The notes beneath the pieces were generated by a model. It was not told where the DNA came from, searched no databases, and worked only from the letters and a program-made list of their open reading frames with translations. A stretch of DNA of 64,000 nucleotides, taken from NCBI GenBank assembly GCA_023408075.1, contig JAEYKW010000017.1:1-64000 (forward strand). Reading direction: 5' to 3'. Position numbers and translations under genes: made by a program. Below are positions 33,164 through 42,264 of the stretch, piece by piece (within the stretch, counting starts at the first letter, position 1; every line of letters starts with the position of its first letter). Source of the stretch: Bacillota bacterium. GTDB taxonomy: Bacteria > Bacillota > Clostridia > Christensenellales > SZUA-584.

Positions 33164-35326
33164 TCATTCCCTCATCAGCTTCGCTTTGAAGCTGATGCTC
33201 CGCGCCGTGCCGAGCTCATCGAACTGTATGATGTACGCGAGCTTCACGAGATCGATCTCCACAATCTCGCCCGCGCCCATCACGCTGTGTACCACGCGGT
33301 CACCGATATGAAAGGATTCTCTTTCTGCCGCCGATTCGAGGCTTCTTTCGCTGCTGCCGATGTGCCAGCCCGATTCGGACACAAGGCTCTCGCTCAAGTC
33401 CTCGGTGTATTCGAGCAGCCCCTTGTCCACATTGAATATAAAGCGCGACGGGTAGCGGAACGAGCCGTCAAGGTTCCTGCCCTCCGCATCGGTAAGAAAA
33501 AGCGAATTCTGAGCGCGTGTGAGCGCGACGAAAGCGAGCCGCCGCTCCTCCTCCATGCCCTCGAGCGTCGCTGTCTTCTTGGACGGAAAAATCCCCTCCG
33601 AAAGCCCGCATATGAACACATGCGGAAACTCAAGGCCCTTGGCCGTGTGCACGGTCATCAGCTTCACCGCGTTTTTGACGGATGCCGCATCGGTATTGGT
33701 CAGCATCGCCACGTGTTTCAAATAATGCTCAAGCGTCACCTCCTCGCCGCACGAGGTTTCATATTCATAAACCGACTGCTTGAGCTCCGCGAGATTATCG
33801 AGCCGCTCCTGGCTGCCCTCGGTGCGCAGCATCTCCTCGTAACCGCTCTGATCAAGCACGGCGCTTAGCAGCTCGCTTACGGGGCTATCCTGACAGAGCG
33901 ACAAGAACCGCTCGATCAGCGCGAGGAACTTTTTGGCCTTTGTGTTTTTGAATATCTCGTCGTCCGCCGTCCGTTCGAGCGCGCTGTAAAGCGAGCATCC
34001 GTGCTGCGCAGCATAGTCCTGCAAACAGCGCATGCGCCGCTCGCCGATGTTGCGCTTGGGGGCGTTCGCAATGCGGATGAACGAGAGGTCGTCCCGGTAG
34101 GCGATAAGCCGCAGATACGAGAGCGCATCCTTGATTTCCATGCGCGAGAAGAACTGCACACCGCTGTATATGGTGTACGGAATCTCCTGCTTTAAAAACA
34201 CCTCTTCAAGCGAGCGCGACACGAAATGCGCGCGGTACAGTATCGTGATGTCACTGAGCGTCACGCCGCCGTCAGCCAACTCTTTGATCTTTTGCGCGAT
34301 CCATCCGGCTTCGGCTTCCGCCGTTTTCGCGTGATGGTAAACCGCGGGCGCACCATCCGGCAGGCACGGAATCAGTTCTTTCTTCACGCGAACCCTGTTC
34401 TTATCGATCAGTGAATTGGCGGCGGCGAGTATCTGCGGTGTGGAGCGGTAGTTGCGCATCATCATGATGGTGCGCACATCTGGGAAGGCCTTGTCAAAAT
34501 CGAGTATGTATTTGACGCTCGCGCCGCGCCATGTGTATATCGTCTGGTCAGGGTCTCCCACGATGAAAAGGTTCTTGTGGTGGTCGCAGAGCACCTTCAT
34601 CAGCGTATATTGCAGCTCGTCGATATCCTGGAACTCGTCGATCATGATATATTCAAGACGCTGCTGCCATTTAAGGCGGATATCCTCGTTGATATTAAAA
34701 ATGTGCAGCGTGTATTTGATGAGGTCGTTGTAATCGAGCCCGAAGCATTTCTTCTGCTGATACAGATACCCCCAAAATATGATATCGTTCGTTTCCGCCG
34801 CGTCGAGATACTTTTGATGCAGGTCGTCAAGCGGCATCGCAATCATATGCTCGTAGTATTGCGGGTCTTTTTGGATCTTGCGAATTTCTATCATGTCGCG
34901 CGCATCCGAAAACGTCATATGGCGTAGCGTGAGGCCGCGCTCCTCGTATATGATTTTGAGCATTAAATCGATATCGGCGTTGTCGAGCACGAGAAAGCTC
35001 TTGGGGTACTGCACGGCGTAGCTGTCTTCCTGCAGCACCGACACGCAGAAGCTGTGAAATGTGCTGATATAGCCCGTGTCGTTATCTCCGGTCAATCGGC
35101 GGATGCGGTGGCGCATCTCACCTGCGGATTTGTTCGTGAATGTGACGCAGAGTATGTGGGACGGCATGATGCCGATCTCGTTCACGAGATACGCGAACCG
35201 GTGAGACAATGCACGCGTTTTGCCGGAACCCGCGCCCGCGATCACGCGGATAAAGCCTTCGGTCACCGTCACGGCCTCCCGCTGCTGTTCATTGAGTCCG
35301 TCAAGAATGCTGTCCACCTTTTTCAC
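33164..35326 (-). CDS. UvrD/PcrA-type superfamily I DNA helicase
   Basis: 720 residues, a usual PcrA length. Helicase motifs are complete: LNEQQREAVTV (Q motif), AGAGSGKTRALSHRFAYL (Walker A), IMIDEFQDIDELQYTLM (motif II), VGDPDQTIYTWRGA (III), LMTVHTAKGLEFPHVFICGL (V) and RRLAFVALTRAQNSLFL (VI). The C-terminus (FHIGDRVVHSVMGAGEIVEID) is the PcrA Tudor-like domain known to contact RNA polymerase. Acts 3'-5' in repair and replication. The start is GTG 35326, with only a weak ribosome-binding site. The gene is not coupled to its neighbours. Confidence 0.93.
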   Translation of the reverse strand: MKKVDSILDGLNEQQREAVTVTEGFIRVIAGAGSGKTRALSHRFAYLVNEIGIMPSHILCVTFTNKSAGEMRHRIRRLTGDNDTGYISTFHSFCVSVLQEDSYAVQYPKSFLVLDNADIDLMLKIIYEERGLTLRHMTFSDARDMIEIRKIQKDPQYYEHMIAMPLDDLHQKYLDAAETNDIIFWGYLYQQKKCFGLDYNDLIKYTLHIFNINEDIRLKWQQRLEYIMIDEFQDIDELQYTLMKVLCDHHKNLFIVGDPDQTIYTWRGASVKYILDFDKAFPDVRTIMMMRNYRSTPQILAAANSLIDKNRVRVKKELIPCLPDGAPAVYHHAKTAEAEAGWIAQKIKELADGGVTLSDITILYRAHFVSRSLEEVFLKQEIPYTIYSGVQFFSRMEIKDALSYLRLIAYRDDLSFIRIANAPKRNIGERRMRCLQDYAAQHGCSLYSALERTADDEIFKNTKAKKFLALIERFLSLCQDSPVSELLSAVLDQSGYEEMLRTEGSQERLDNLAELKQSVYEYETSCGEEVTLEHYLKHVAMLTNTDAASVKNAVKLMTVHTAKGLEFPHVFICGLSEGIFPSKKTATLEGMEEERRLAFVALTRAQNSLFLTDAEGRNLDGSFRYPSRFIFNVDKGLLEYTEDLSESLVSESGWHIGSSERSLESAAERESFHIGDRVVHSVMGAGEIVEIDLVKLAYIIQFDELGTARSISFKAKLMRE

Positions 35327-35639
35327 CGCCTTGCCTTAAATTTATCTCATTTTACCATAGCGCGGCCTTTCACGATACCACCCCACGCATACAATACCAC
35401 TGTTAACATATTAAATGATGCGTACAAAAAAAGGGACAGCGCTTCAGCTGTTCCCAGACTGCCGATAGACCCTATTCATTAAGAATGACCGCTGCAGTAC
35501 TTTTGTGTTGTGGTGCAATAACGCATGACGATCCTGCGCTATCGACAATGCTATGATATGGGCAGCCTCCGATTTACCCAGAAGGATAGCTGTCAGAGGG
35601 CCACGACAAGAGGTTCTTTGACACGCTGAGGACAGCTTG
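35327..35639. other. Intergenic region with operon terminator and interspersed repeat
   Basis: Contains the terminator of the arsenic operon (35426-35455) and the left part of a repeat unit that recurs near 50.6 kb. No gene is seen. Confidence 0.6.
35426..35455 (-). terminator. Terminator of the arsenic operon
   Basis: On the minus strand GGGAACAGC pairs with GCTGTCCC (one bulge) and is followed by seven T residues. Confidence 0.75.
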
Positions 35640-35649
35640 TCAGCTGTCC
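35563..35649 (-). repeat. Interspersed intergenic repeat, copy 1
   Basis: The segment from CAGCCTCCGAT to GACAAGAGGTTCTTTGACA (35563-35624) matches 50562-50624 (CAGCCGCCGAT to GATAAGAGGTCTTCTTGACA) in order and length. In both places a perfect hairpin follows; here GGACAGC (35630-35636) and GCTGTCC (35643-35649). The hairpin covers the last codons of the CoA-disulfide-reductase gene. Confidence 0.6.
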
Positions 35650-37283
35650 CGCGCTGTCCTGCTGTAGTGCTTCTGCCCGCCCGACAGATTATACACCTTT
35701 TTGAACCCGCTGTTGATCAGTATGTTCTGCGCCGCGTTTCCGGTAACGCCCTTATTGCAGTAGGTCACGGCCACCGTGTCTTTATCCAGCTCGCTGACGG
35801 AATCTCTGAGCTGCGCATGCGGGATGTTTTGCGCATTTTCGATATGGTTCTTGTCATACTGCATCGCCGCTCTCGCGTCAATCAGCGTGACCTTTTCACC
35901 CGATTGCATCATCTCATTTAACCCTTGTGCCGTGATAAGCGGCCTGCCCCTGTGTATCGCGTTGTCGAGTATCATGCCGGTGTACATCACCGGGTCTTTG
36001 GTGGTCGAGAACGGCGGCGCGTAGGCAAGGTCCAGATGAAACAGGTCTTCTACGTTTGCTTTGAACGATATCGCCGTCACAAACACGTCGATCCGTTTAT
36101 CCACGCCGTCGTAGCCCACGATCTGTGCGCCGAGCAGCCTGCCCGTGGCCCTGTCGGCAATGCCCTTAATCACCATTTCCTTGCCGTGCATATATTCGGG
36201 GCGGCTCGGCTTTATGTTGTGGCATACCACCGTATCGAACCCGAGCTCGCGCGCTTCGCGCTCCGAGAGCCCGGTCTGAGCAACCGTCATATCGAATATC
36301 CGGAATATGCCGGTGCCGAGTATCCCTCTGAACTCAAGGTCCCCTCCGGTCACGCTGTCGCCCGCAATTCGGCCGGTTTTATTCGCCGTGGACCCCAAAG
36401 GCCGGTAGACGCTACGACCCGTCACCACATCAAAATGCTCAATGCAGTCGCCGCAGGCGTAGATATCCGGCAGACTTGTCCGCATTTTGGTATCCACGCG
36501 GATTGCGCCCGCGGCCCCAAGCTCAATGCCGGCCCGTGCCGCAAGCCGCGAATCCGGACGGACGCCGGTGGAAAGCAGCACCATCTCAGCACCGATCTCA
36601 CGTCCGTCAGACAGCCGGACGCTGCCCTGCGTAATCCCGGCCACGATGACTCCGGTCAGCACGCTGACCGCATGCTCTTCAATATGCTCTCTCACATACA
36701 CCGCCATATCGCTGTCGAGCCCCGGAGTCACCTGCGGCAGCTTCTCGAGCAGTGTGATATTGATGCCGAGCTTTTTGAGGTTCTCACAGACCTCGAGCCC
36801 AATAAAGCCCGTGCCGATGATCGCGACGGTTTTCGGGCGTCGCTCGTCGATAAATGCCTTGATCCGGTTCATATCGCCGATATTGCGCAGCGTAAAAACA
36901 TGGGGCAGGTGTACGCCATCAATCGGGGGAACAATGGCGGTGGCGCCTGTCGCGATCACGAGCTTGTCGTAGCTGTCGGAAAAGACTTCGTCCGTTTCAA
37001 GATTCCTGACATCGATCGTCTTCTCATCAGGATGAATGGCGAGCACCTCATGCCGGATCCGTACGTCCACGTTGTATTTGGCCTTAAAAAAAGCGGGGTC
37101 ACGCGGCGTCAGCTCATCCGCGCTCTCAACCTCACCGCCGAGGTAATAGGGCATGCCGCAGCCCGAATATGAGATAACGCTGTCCTTTTCATAGATAACA
37201 AGCTGCAATTCCTCGCTGTTTCTGCGCGCCTTTGCCGCGGCAGACGTGCCTGCCGCCACAGCGCCGATAACCAAAAGCCGCAT
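35640..37283 (-). CDS. CoA-disulfide reductase-like flavoprotein fused to a rhodanese domain
   Basis: 547 residues. The start at 37283 follows AAAGGAG. The N-terminus MRLLVIGAVAAGTSAAAKARR binds FAD, and the single redox Cys lies in SYSGCGMPYYLGG (Cys42), as in CoA-disulfide reductases and NADH oxidases. A second dinucleotide site is TVAIIGTGFIGLEVCENLKKLG, and YACGDCIEH closes the FAD domain. Residues about 450-547 form a rhodanese domain (VTLIDARAAMQYDKNHIENA; active Cys in VTYCNKGVTG). Such fusions reduce CoA-disulfides, persulfides or polysulfides. It is last in an arsenic-resistance operon, suggesting a role in thiol redox balance under arsenic stress. Its C-terminal codons lie inside an interspersed repeat. 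Confidence 0.9.
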   Translation of the reverse strand: MRLLVIGAVAAGTSAAAKARRNSEELQLVIYEKDSVISYSGCGMPYYLGGEVESADELTPRDPAFFKAKYNVDVRIRHEVLAIHPDEKTIDVRNLETDEVFSDSYDKLVIATGATAIVPPIDGVHLPHVFTLRNIGDMNRIKAFIDERRPKTVAIIGTGFIGLEVCENLKKLGINITLLEKLPQVTPGLDSDMAVYVREHIEEHAVSVLTGVIVAGITQGSVRLSDGREIGAEMVLLSTGVRPDSRLAARAGIELGAAGAIRVDTKMRTSLPDIYACGDCIEHFDVVTGRSVYRPLGSTANKTGRIAGDSVTGGDLEFRGILGTGIFRIFDMTVAQTGLSEREARELGFDTVVCHNIKPSRPEYMHGKEMVIKGIADRATGRLLGAQIVGYDGVDKRIDVFVTAISFKANVEDLFHLDLAYAPPFSTTKDPVMYTGMILDNAIHRGRPLITAQGLNEMMQSGEKVTLIDARAAMQYDKNHIENAQNIPHAQLRDSVSELDKDTVAVTYCNKGVTGNAAQNILINSGFKKVYNLSGGQKHYSRTARDS

Positions 37284-37325
37284 ATGGTACTCCTTTCGCA
37301 TCAAGCCACCTGTACGCCTTGGACC

Positions 37326-37565
37326 CTATGCCTCGCCTGAAATCATCTGTTTGATTTCCTTGAGCTTCGGAACCCTGCCCGTTGATTTGACCTTGCCGTT
37401 AATGATCAGCCCCGGTGTGCTCATGATTCCCGTCTGCATGATTTCTGACATATCCGTGATATAAAGGACATCCGCCATGATATTGAGCTCTTTGACGGCA
37501 GCCTGAACCGTTTCATGCAGCTTCTTGCACGATGCGCAGCCGCCGCCCAGCACTTTGATTTCCAT
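37326..37565 (-). CDS. Small thioredoxin-fold protein (TM0996/MTH895 type)
   Basis: 79 residues. The start at 37565 follows AAAGGGG. MEIKVLGGGCASCKKLHETV holds a CxxC redox pair (Cys10, Cys13), and the sequence ends with TPGLIINGKVKSTGRVPKLKE containing the cis-Pro region. This subgroup, redox-active disulfide protein 2, is often encoded beside ArsP/UPF0718 permeases. It probably passes reducing equivalents to a thiol substrate of the transport system. It lies 40 bp after the permease and 42 bp before the CoA-disulfide reductase. Confidence 0.9.
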   Translation of the reverse strand: MEIKVLGGGCASCKKLHETVQAAVKELNIMADVLYITDMSEIMQTGIMSTPGLIINGKVKSTGRVPKLKEIKQMISGEA

Positions 37566-37605
37566 GTCGCCAACCCCTTTCCGACATCTTATAACCATGA
37601 CACCA

Positions 37606-38604
37606 TTATATCAATAAAAATCCTATCGCGTTAAACACATAACCGATAATGACTATTCCGGTCACCACGATGCCCGCGAATATCAGCAGCAGCTTTGTTT
37701 TCACAACTTTTTTTAAGAGTATCATCGACGGCAGTGAGAGCGCCGTTACCGCCATCATGAACGAGAGCACCGTGCCGATGCCCACGCCTTTGAGCACGAG
37801 CGCTTCGGCAATGGGCAATGTGCCGAAAATATCCGCGTACATCGGCACACCGACGACCGTCGCAATCAGCACCGAAAACGGATTGTTGGCACCGAGCACG
37901 GCCAGAACGATGTCCTGCGGTATCCAGTTATGAATCGCCGCGCCGATGCCCACACCGATCAGTATATACAGCCAGACCTTTTTGATGATGAATGTCACCT
38001 GATCGCGGCTGAATCTGAGCCGATCGCGCCTTGTCATGTCCGGCGCGTCGATCTGCGCCGCCTGATTCTGGTAAACAAACGGTTCCACATACTTCTCGAG
38101 CCGCATTCTGCTGATTAGCGTACCGCCGACGACTGCGAGAATAAGGCCGACCAGCACATACGCAATCGCGATCTTCCAGTTGAATATGCTCGCGAGCAGC
38201 AGCACGGACGCAAGATCCACAAGCGGCGACGATATCAGAAAAGAGAATGTGACGCCAATCGGCAGCCCCGCGCCCGCGAAACCGATAAAAAGCGGAATTG
38301 ACGAGCAAGAGCAAAACGGCGTGACGGTTCCGAGCAGCGCACCCAGCGTATTCGCCCCGATGCCGTGAAATCGACCGAGTATTTTTCTTGTGCGTTCGGG
38401 CGGAAAATGGCTTTGGATATATGAGATCACAAATATCAACACCGACAGCAGTATGAAAATCTTTATCGTATCGTAAAGAAAAAAGTGCAGGCTTGCACCA
38501 ACGCGCTCGCTGATATCAAGCCCGAACACATCGTGAACAAGCCATTTTACGATATCGCTGAGCCACTGCATTTTCAGCAGCTGGCTGTTGAGCCATTCAA
38601 ACAA
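37606..38604 (-). CDS. ArsP/UPF0718-type permease
   Basis: 332 residues with eight to ten membrane segments in two halves. The signature GTVTPFCSCSSIPLFIGFAGAGLP is diagnostic of the family (DUF318), whose best-known member ArsP exports methylated or aromatic arsenicals. Other members move divalent metals. The cysteine pair in FCSCSS may bind the metalloid. The operon with ArsR, Acr3 and a thioredoxin supports an arsenical substrate. It starts 33 bp after acr3. Confidence 0.88.
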   Translation of the reverse strand: MFEWLNSQLLKMQWLSDIVKWLVHDVFGLDISERVGASLHFFLYDTIKIFILLSVLIFVISYIQSHFPPERTRKILGRFHGIGANTLGALLGTVTPFCSCSSIPLFIGFAGAGLPIGVTFSFLISSPLVDLASVLLLASIFNWKIAIAYVLVGLILAVVGGTLISRMRLEKYVEPFVYQNQAAQIDAPDMTRRDRLRFSRDQVTFIIKKVWLYILIGVGIGAAIHNWIPQDIVLAVLGANNPFSVLIATVVGVPMYADIFGTLPIAEALVLKGVGIGTVLSFMMAVTALSLPSMILLKKVVKTKLLLIFAGIVVTGIVIIGYVFNAIGFLLI

Positions 38605-38637
38605 CGCTGTACCCCCCTGTCAAACGAATACTCTGTT

Positions 38638-39699
38638 CTATTGTGCGGCTGGAAACCAGTGACGCGTCCTGTTCGCTATTTTGACCAGGGTCAGCATCAC
38701 CGGCACCTCCACAAGCACGCCCACGATGGTGGCCAGCGCCGCCGGAGACTGCAGCCCGAACACCGATATCGCTACCGCCACAGCCAGCTCAAAGAAATTG
38801 CTCGCGCCGATCATGGCTGCGGGCGACGCCACGTTATGCGGAAGCTTCCACGCCTTCGACCAAAAATAAGCGATGAAGAATATCAGGAACGTCTGAATCG
38901 TGAGCGGTATCGCAATCAAAATAATATCCACGGGTTGCTCAACGATTGTCCGGCCCTGAAAAGAGAATATGATCACGAGCGTCAGCAGCAAACCGATGAC
39001 TGTAATGTTGTTGAACTTCGGTATGAATTTTTTCTCCAGATATTCCTTGCCCTTCTTTTTTGTCAGTATGCTGCGCGTCAGCCAGCCCGCGGCCAAAGGG
39101 ATGACCACAAAAAGCCCGACCGACAGAAATAGCGTGGCCCACGGCACACCGACACCCTGAACGCTGATGCCACCGAACATGAACAGCAAGCCGACGACCG
39201 GGGCAAAGACGGGCAGTATGATCAAATCGTTCGTGGCCACCTGCACCAGCGTATGGGCCGGGTTGCCCTTGGTTAAATGGCTCCACACGAAAACCATCGC
39301 CGTGCACGGCGCCGCTCCGAGCAGTATCGCCCCCGCGAGATAATCCTTCGCCGTTTCTTCGGGCATGACCGTTTGGTATATCACAAAGAAGAACAAATAC
39401 GCAAACCCGAACATCGTGAACGGTTTGATCGCCCAGTTGGTGACCCATGTGATCACCAAGCCTTTGGGATTCCGTCCGACGTTTTTGATGCTTGCAAAAT
39501 CCACCTTGAGCATCATCGGATAGATCATGAGCCATATCAGTATTGCGACGGGGATGGAGACATTGTAATACTCAAACTGCCCCAAAAAGCTCGGAATACC
39601 GGGCAGCCACAGTCCAATCACGATCCCGAGGCCCATGCAGAGTATCACCCAGAGGCTGAGATACTTTTCAAAAAATCCGATGCCTTTGTTATCGCTCAT
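38638..39699 (-). CDS. acr3: Arsenite efflux transporter, ACR3 family
   Basis: 353 residues with ten predicted membrane segments. ACR3 hallmarks: IPVAILIWLMIYPMMLKVDF, TNWAIKPFTMFGFAYLF, LGAAPCTAMVFVWSHL with the essential Cys, and VATNDLIILPVFAPVV. It exports As(III) using the proton motive force. The ATG at 39699 overlaps the arsR stop as TGATG, with AAGGAG eight nt upstream; a GTG one codon earlier is possible. Tight coupling to ArsR supports arsenite-dependent expression. Confidence 0.95.
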   Translation of the reverse strand: MSDNKGIGFFEKYLSLWVILCMGLGIVIGLWLPGIPSFLGQFEYYNVSIPVAILIWLMIYPMMLKVDFASIKNVGRNPKGLVITWVTNWAIKPFTMFGFAYLFFFVIYQTVMPEETAKDYLAGAILLGAAPCTAMVFVWSHLTKGNPAHTLVQVATNDLIILPVFAPVVGLLFMFGGISVQGVGVPWATLFLSVGLFVVIPLAAGWLTRSILTKKKGKEYLEKKFIPKFNNITVIGLLLTLVIIFSFQGRTIVEQPVDIILIAIPLTIQTFLIFFIAYFWSKAWKLPHNVASPAAMIGASNFFELAVAVAISVFGLQSPAALATIVGVLVEVPVMLTLVKIANRTRHWFPAAQ

Positions 39700-40031
39700 C
39701 ACAATAGCTCCTTTTCATTATGATTGCTGCAACGCTTGCAGACACAGTCGTCCTTGTCATTGAGCAGACGCGTTAAAAAGCACAGCAGTGCATCTTCGCG
39801 CTCTATATTCAGGCTGTAGTGCATCCACGCCCCATCGCGCCGTCCGTTCACAATGCCGCACTCGGTCAATATTTTCATATGGTACGAAAGTGTCGGCTGC
39901 GTGATATTGAACGACTCGAGTATTTTGCAGGCGCACATTTCCCCGCAGGAGAGCATATCAACAATTTTCAGCCGCGTTTCGTCGCTGAGCGCCTTGAGCA
40001 CCGGCACATATTCCGCATAATCATATGACAT
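39699..40031 (-). CDS. arsR: ArsR-family metalloregulatory repressor
   Basis: 110 residues. The start is ATG 40031 after GAGGAG; an upstream GTG overlaps that ribosome-binding site. The winged helix shows VLKALSDETRLKIVDMLSCGEMCACKILESF and ITQPTLSYHMKILTECGIVNGRRDG. Cysteines in CGEMCACK correspond to the ELCVCDL metal site of arsenite sensors, and the tail adds CVCKRC, which may form another thiolate site. It should release DNA on binding As(III). Tandem operators overlap the transcription start just upstream. Confidence 0.95.
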   Translation of the reverse strand: MSYDYAEYVPVLKALSDETRLKIVDMLSCGEMCACKILESFNITQPTLSYHMKILTECGIVNGRRDGAWMHYSLNIEREDALLCFLTRLLNDKDDCVCKRCSNHNEKELL

Positions 40032-40050
40032 ATATACGTTCACTCCTCGA

Positions 40051-40087
40051 ATATAGATGTTTATCTATGATATAGACATTTATCTAT
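40051..40087 (-). promoter_or_regulatory. Two tandem ArsR operators
   Basis: Two 18-bp direct repeats, ATATAGATGTTTATCTAT (40051-40068) and ATATAGACATTTATCTAT (40070-40087), lie 19 bp apart. Each is itself an inverted repeat (ATAGA and TCTAT arms). They lie immediately downstream of the -10 box, between it and the ribosome-binding site, an ideal place for repression. Confidence 0.8.
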
Positions 40088-40090
40088 ATC

Positions 40091-40120
40091 ATTATATGCA
40101 CAGAACAGAAAATATGTCAA
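40091..40120 (-). promoter_or_regulatory. Near-consensus promoter of the arsenic operon
   Basis: On the minus strand a perfect TTGACA (40120-40115) and a perfect TATAAT (40096-40091) are 18 bp apart. A promoter this strong needs tight repression, matching the tandem operators. Confidence 0.85.
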
Positions 40121-40200
40121 AAAGTTTTGATGACAGCACACAAATTGATATGATTAATGTGTTTAGGGCCATTTAAAGACGGATATTATGCGAATAAATC

Positions 40201-41379
40201 TTATTCGGTCAAATCTTTTGCAAACGCGGCAATCTTGTAAAGCGCATCCGGCCAGTCAAAATAGGCGTACTCCTTTTGTATCTCGGCGGGGCTGGCAAGA
40301 CGGTTTTTCCGGTATTTAAGCGTTTCAAACGTAATCGTCGGCACACCGCGCGTAAACGCGTAATCGGTCAGCGTGCCCTCTTCTCCGAATTTGACTTTGA
40401 GTTCCTTCACCAAGTCGTAATTGATATCCTCAAGCAAATACCGGGCAAGAGAAATGCTGATGGCGTTGAGCGTCTCGGGGTCCTCATGGGTGCTCAAATC
40501 TTCAGCCGTGTAGCCGCCCTTCTGGCATATGATCTCGCGTGCCCGTGAGTGAACATCGACCGCGAATGCAAACGCATACTGATCGAAAAGCGCCATGATG
40601 GCCTGCGTTTCGGGCTCTGACCCCGGATAAGGCCCCGGATAGAAGTTTCCGGGCGTCTTCTTTTTACTGCCCCAATATTTGCACGGAAAATTCCTGTTTA
40701 TATCCACATTGTTGAGGTTCGTCTTTTTCTTGCCGTTACGGTTTTCGATGCAGTACTGATACCCGTCCGGATTGACAAGCGGCACAATGATGAGCGTCAC
40801 CTCGTCTAATATCTGCGCTTTTTTCTCATCACCAGCTGCGCTTGCATATAGAAAATCAAACAGGCACTGCATGACCATCGGCGTATTCGCGTTTTCTCTG
40901 GCATGCACCCCTGCTGTGACCAGCACATGAATGGGCCCGCTGCCCACCGTCAGCGCGTATATGTCCTTCCCCTGCACGCTTTTGCCAATCACATCATATT
41001 TAACGATACCTTCATAGTTCCCAAACGTCCCCGTTATGTCCGCCACAAGCATATCGTAAGTATAAAGCTCGTCCGAAGAAAAGCACGGCAGCCGATAATC
41101 CAACGGCTTCATTTCGGGCTGAATTTGGATTTCGGAGGTTTCATGCGCGAATGAATCGACCTTCACTGGTATTGATTCCGGTTTTTCCAGAGAGGCACTG
41201 ACGGTTTGTGTTGGGGCTGCATCGGCTGTAAAGACATCCGCAGCCGATGATAAATTTAACACCGCTGCGCCGGGCAGCAAAGACAATGCCGCGAAAAGCA
41301 ATGCCAATCCGGCGCTTCTCAGCAGTGTTCTTATCTTTTTTCTCTCAGTCCGTGCCTGAGACGGTTCGTCAGTATCCAT
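40201..41379 (-). CDS. M14-family zinc carboxypeptidase, membrane-anchored
   Basis: 392 residues. A cytoplasmic N-terminus (MDTDEPSQARTERKK) precedes one membrane segment (LLRSAGLALLFAALSLLPGAAVL). The peptidase domain carries the zinc ligands in TAGVHARENANTP (His and Glu) and VDVHSRAREI (His), the substrate Arg-Asn in NNVDINRNFPCKYW, and the catalytic Glu in ITFETLKY. This is complete for M14. Bacterial single-pass members often cleave gamma-D-glutamyl-diaminopimelate bonds in peptidoglycan stem peptides; exact specificity is unknown. Confidence 0.9.
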   Translation of the reverse strand: MDTDEPSQARTERKKIRTLLRSAGLALLFAALSLLPGAAVLNLSSAADVFTADAAPTQTVSASLEKPESIPVKVDSFAHETSEIQIQPEMKPLDYRLPCFSSDELYTYDMLVADITGTFGNYEGIVKYDVIGKSVQGKDIYALTVGSGPIHVLVTAGVHARENANTPMVMQCLFDFLYASAAGDEKKAQILDEVTLIIVPLVNPDGYQYCIENRNGKKKTNLNNVDINRNFPCKYWGSKKKTPGNFYPGPYPGSEPETQAIMALFDQYAFAFAVDVHSRAREIICQKGGYTAEDLSTHEDPETLNAISISLARYLLEDINYDLVKELKVKFGEEGTLTDYAFTRGVPTITFETLKYRKNRLASPAEIQKEYAYFDWPDALYKIAAFAKDLTE

Positions 41380-41616
41380 TCCCGCCCCCGGTTTAAAATA
41401 TTCTTAAGGGTATAATTTATTGTGGATTCACAGCAGGACACCATGCTGCAAATATTTTTTGAATCAGCGGGATTTTACATTTTATCAGCAAAATTATATA
41501 TAATATATGAAATTTCTTCAATATATGCTGACTGTTTTAATTTGAATTGTACGTTGAAGCCAGCCAGGGCCGCCTGTTCTGCACAATAAGAAGCCAATAT
41601 CTAGACGGTCAGAATA

Positions 41617-41666
41617 ATCTCCCGGCATTCCGTTCATGCTAAGCTCATCTGGCTTTACCGGGAGAT
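41617..41666 (+). promoter_or_regulatory. Inverted repeat enclosing the ribosome-binding site of the CBO0543 gene
   Basis: ATCTCCCGG (41617-41625) and CCGGGAGAT (41658-41666) are perfectly complementary across 32 nt. The right arm contains the Shine-Dalgarno GGGAG that serves ATG 41671. If transcribed, the fold would hide the ribosome-binding site, suggesting translational control. Confidence 0.55.
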
Positions 41667-41670
41667 GCAT

Positions 41671-42264
41671 ATGACTATTGGCTGGAACATTGAAACATAC
41701 CTCTCACTCGCCGCAATTGCCGTATCAGTCGCCATCTGCGTATTTATTATAAGGAAAAACTGGAAGGCATACGGCGCGCTCTTTCTGTTGTGCGCCGTCA
41801 TCGGCAACGTCCTGTGCTATATCTTTGTGAAGTTGAATCTGTATTCCTATCCGTTCAATCTGTTCCCGGGCCTTTCTATCATGCCCGTTGCGCTGATTCT
41901 CACCATGTTTCCCTCGCTCATTTTATTCGGCGTCAGATACAGCCCAAAGACATGGCCATATAAAATCCCATTTTACTGGGTGCTTGTTCACCTTGGTGTG
42001 CTGATTGAGGCATGGGCCGAAAACGAGACGCAGCTTATCAAATACACCGCGCCATGGGATCTTTGGGCATCCTATACGTGGTGGTGGATATTTGTGCTCG
42101 TATTCGAATGGATAGGCGGCATTATCGTCCCGGCCGAATCCAGAAAGCCCCTCGATCAGGAATGGCTCAAATACGGCAAGACCGGCTGGTTTATTGTGCA
42201 TTTTATACTGATCACCACGGTATTTCTCGCGGGAGTCTACGCGGGCATGACATTGGTCAAATAG
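41671..42264 (+). CDS. CBO0543-family integral membrane protein
   Basis: 197 residues. Five or six membrane helices are visible; the family is defined by Clostridium botulinum CBO0543 and has no known function. Aromatic-rich segments (TWPYKIPFYWVLVHLGVLIEAW; YTWWWIFVLVFEWIGG; TGWFIVHFILITTVFLAGVY) fit. ATG 41671 is preferred over 41665 because GGGAG then has normal spacing. Related genes are often found in spore-forming Firmicutes. An inverted repeat covers its ribosome-binding site. Confidence 0.82.
   Translation: MTIGWNIETYLSLAAIAVSVAICVFIIRKNWKAYGALFLLCAVIGNVLCYIFVKLNLYSYPFNLFPGLSIMPVALILTMFPSLILFGVRYSPKTWPYKIPFYWVLVHLGVLIEAWAENETQLIKYTAPWDLWASYTWWWIFVLVFEWIGGIIVPAESRKPLDQEWLKYGKTGWFIVHFILITTVFLAGVYAGMTLVK

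Noticed and set aside
35925..37172. A 415-codon plus-strand frame opposite the CoA-disulfide reductase gene
   Set aside because: Antisense shadow of a gene with clear FAD and rhodanese motifs; its translation is rich in His, Arg and Pro and matches no family.
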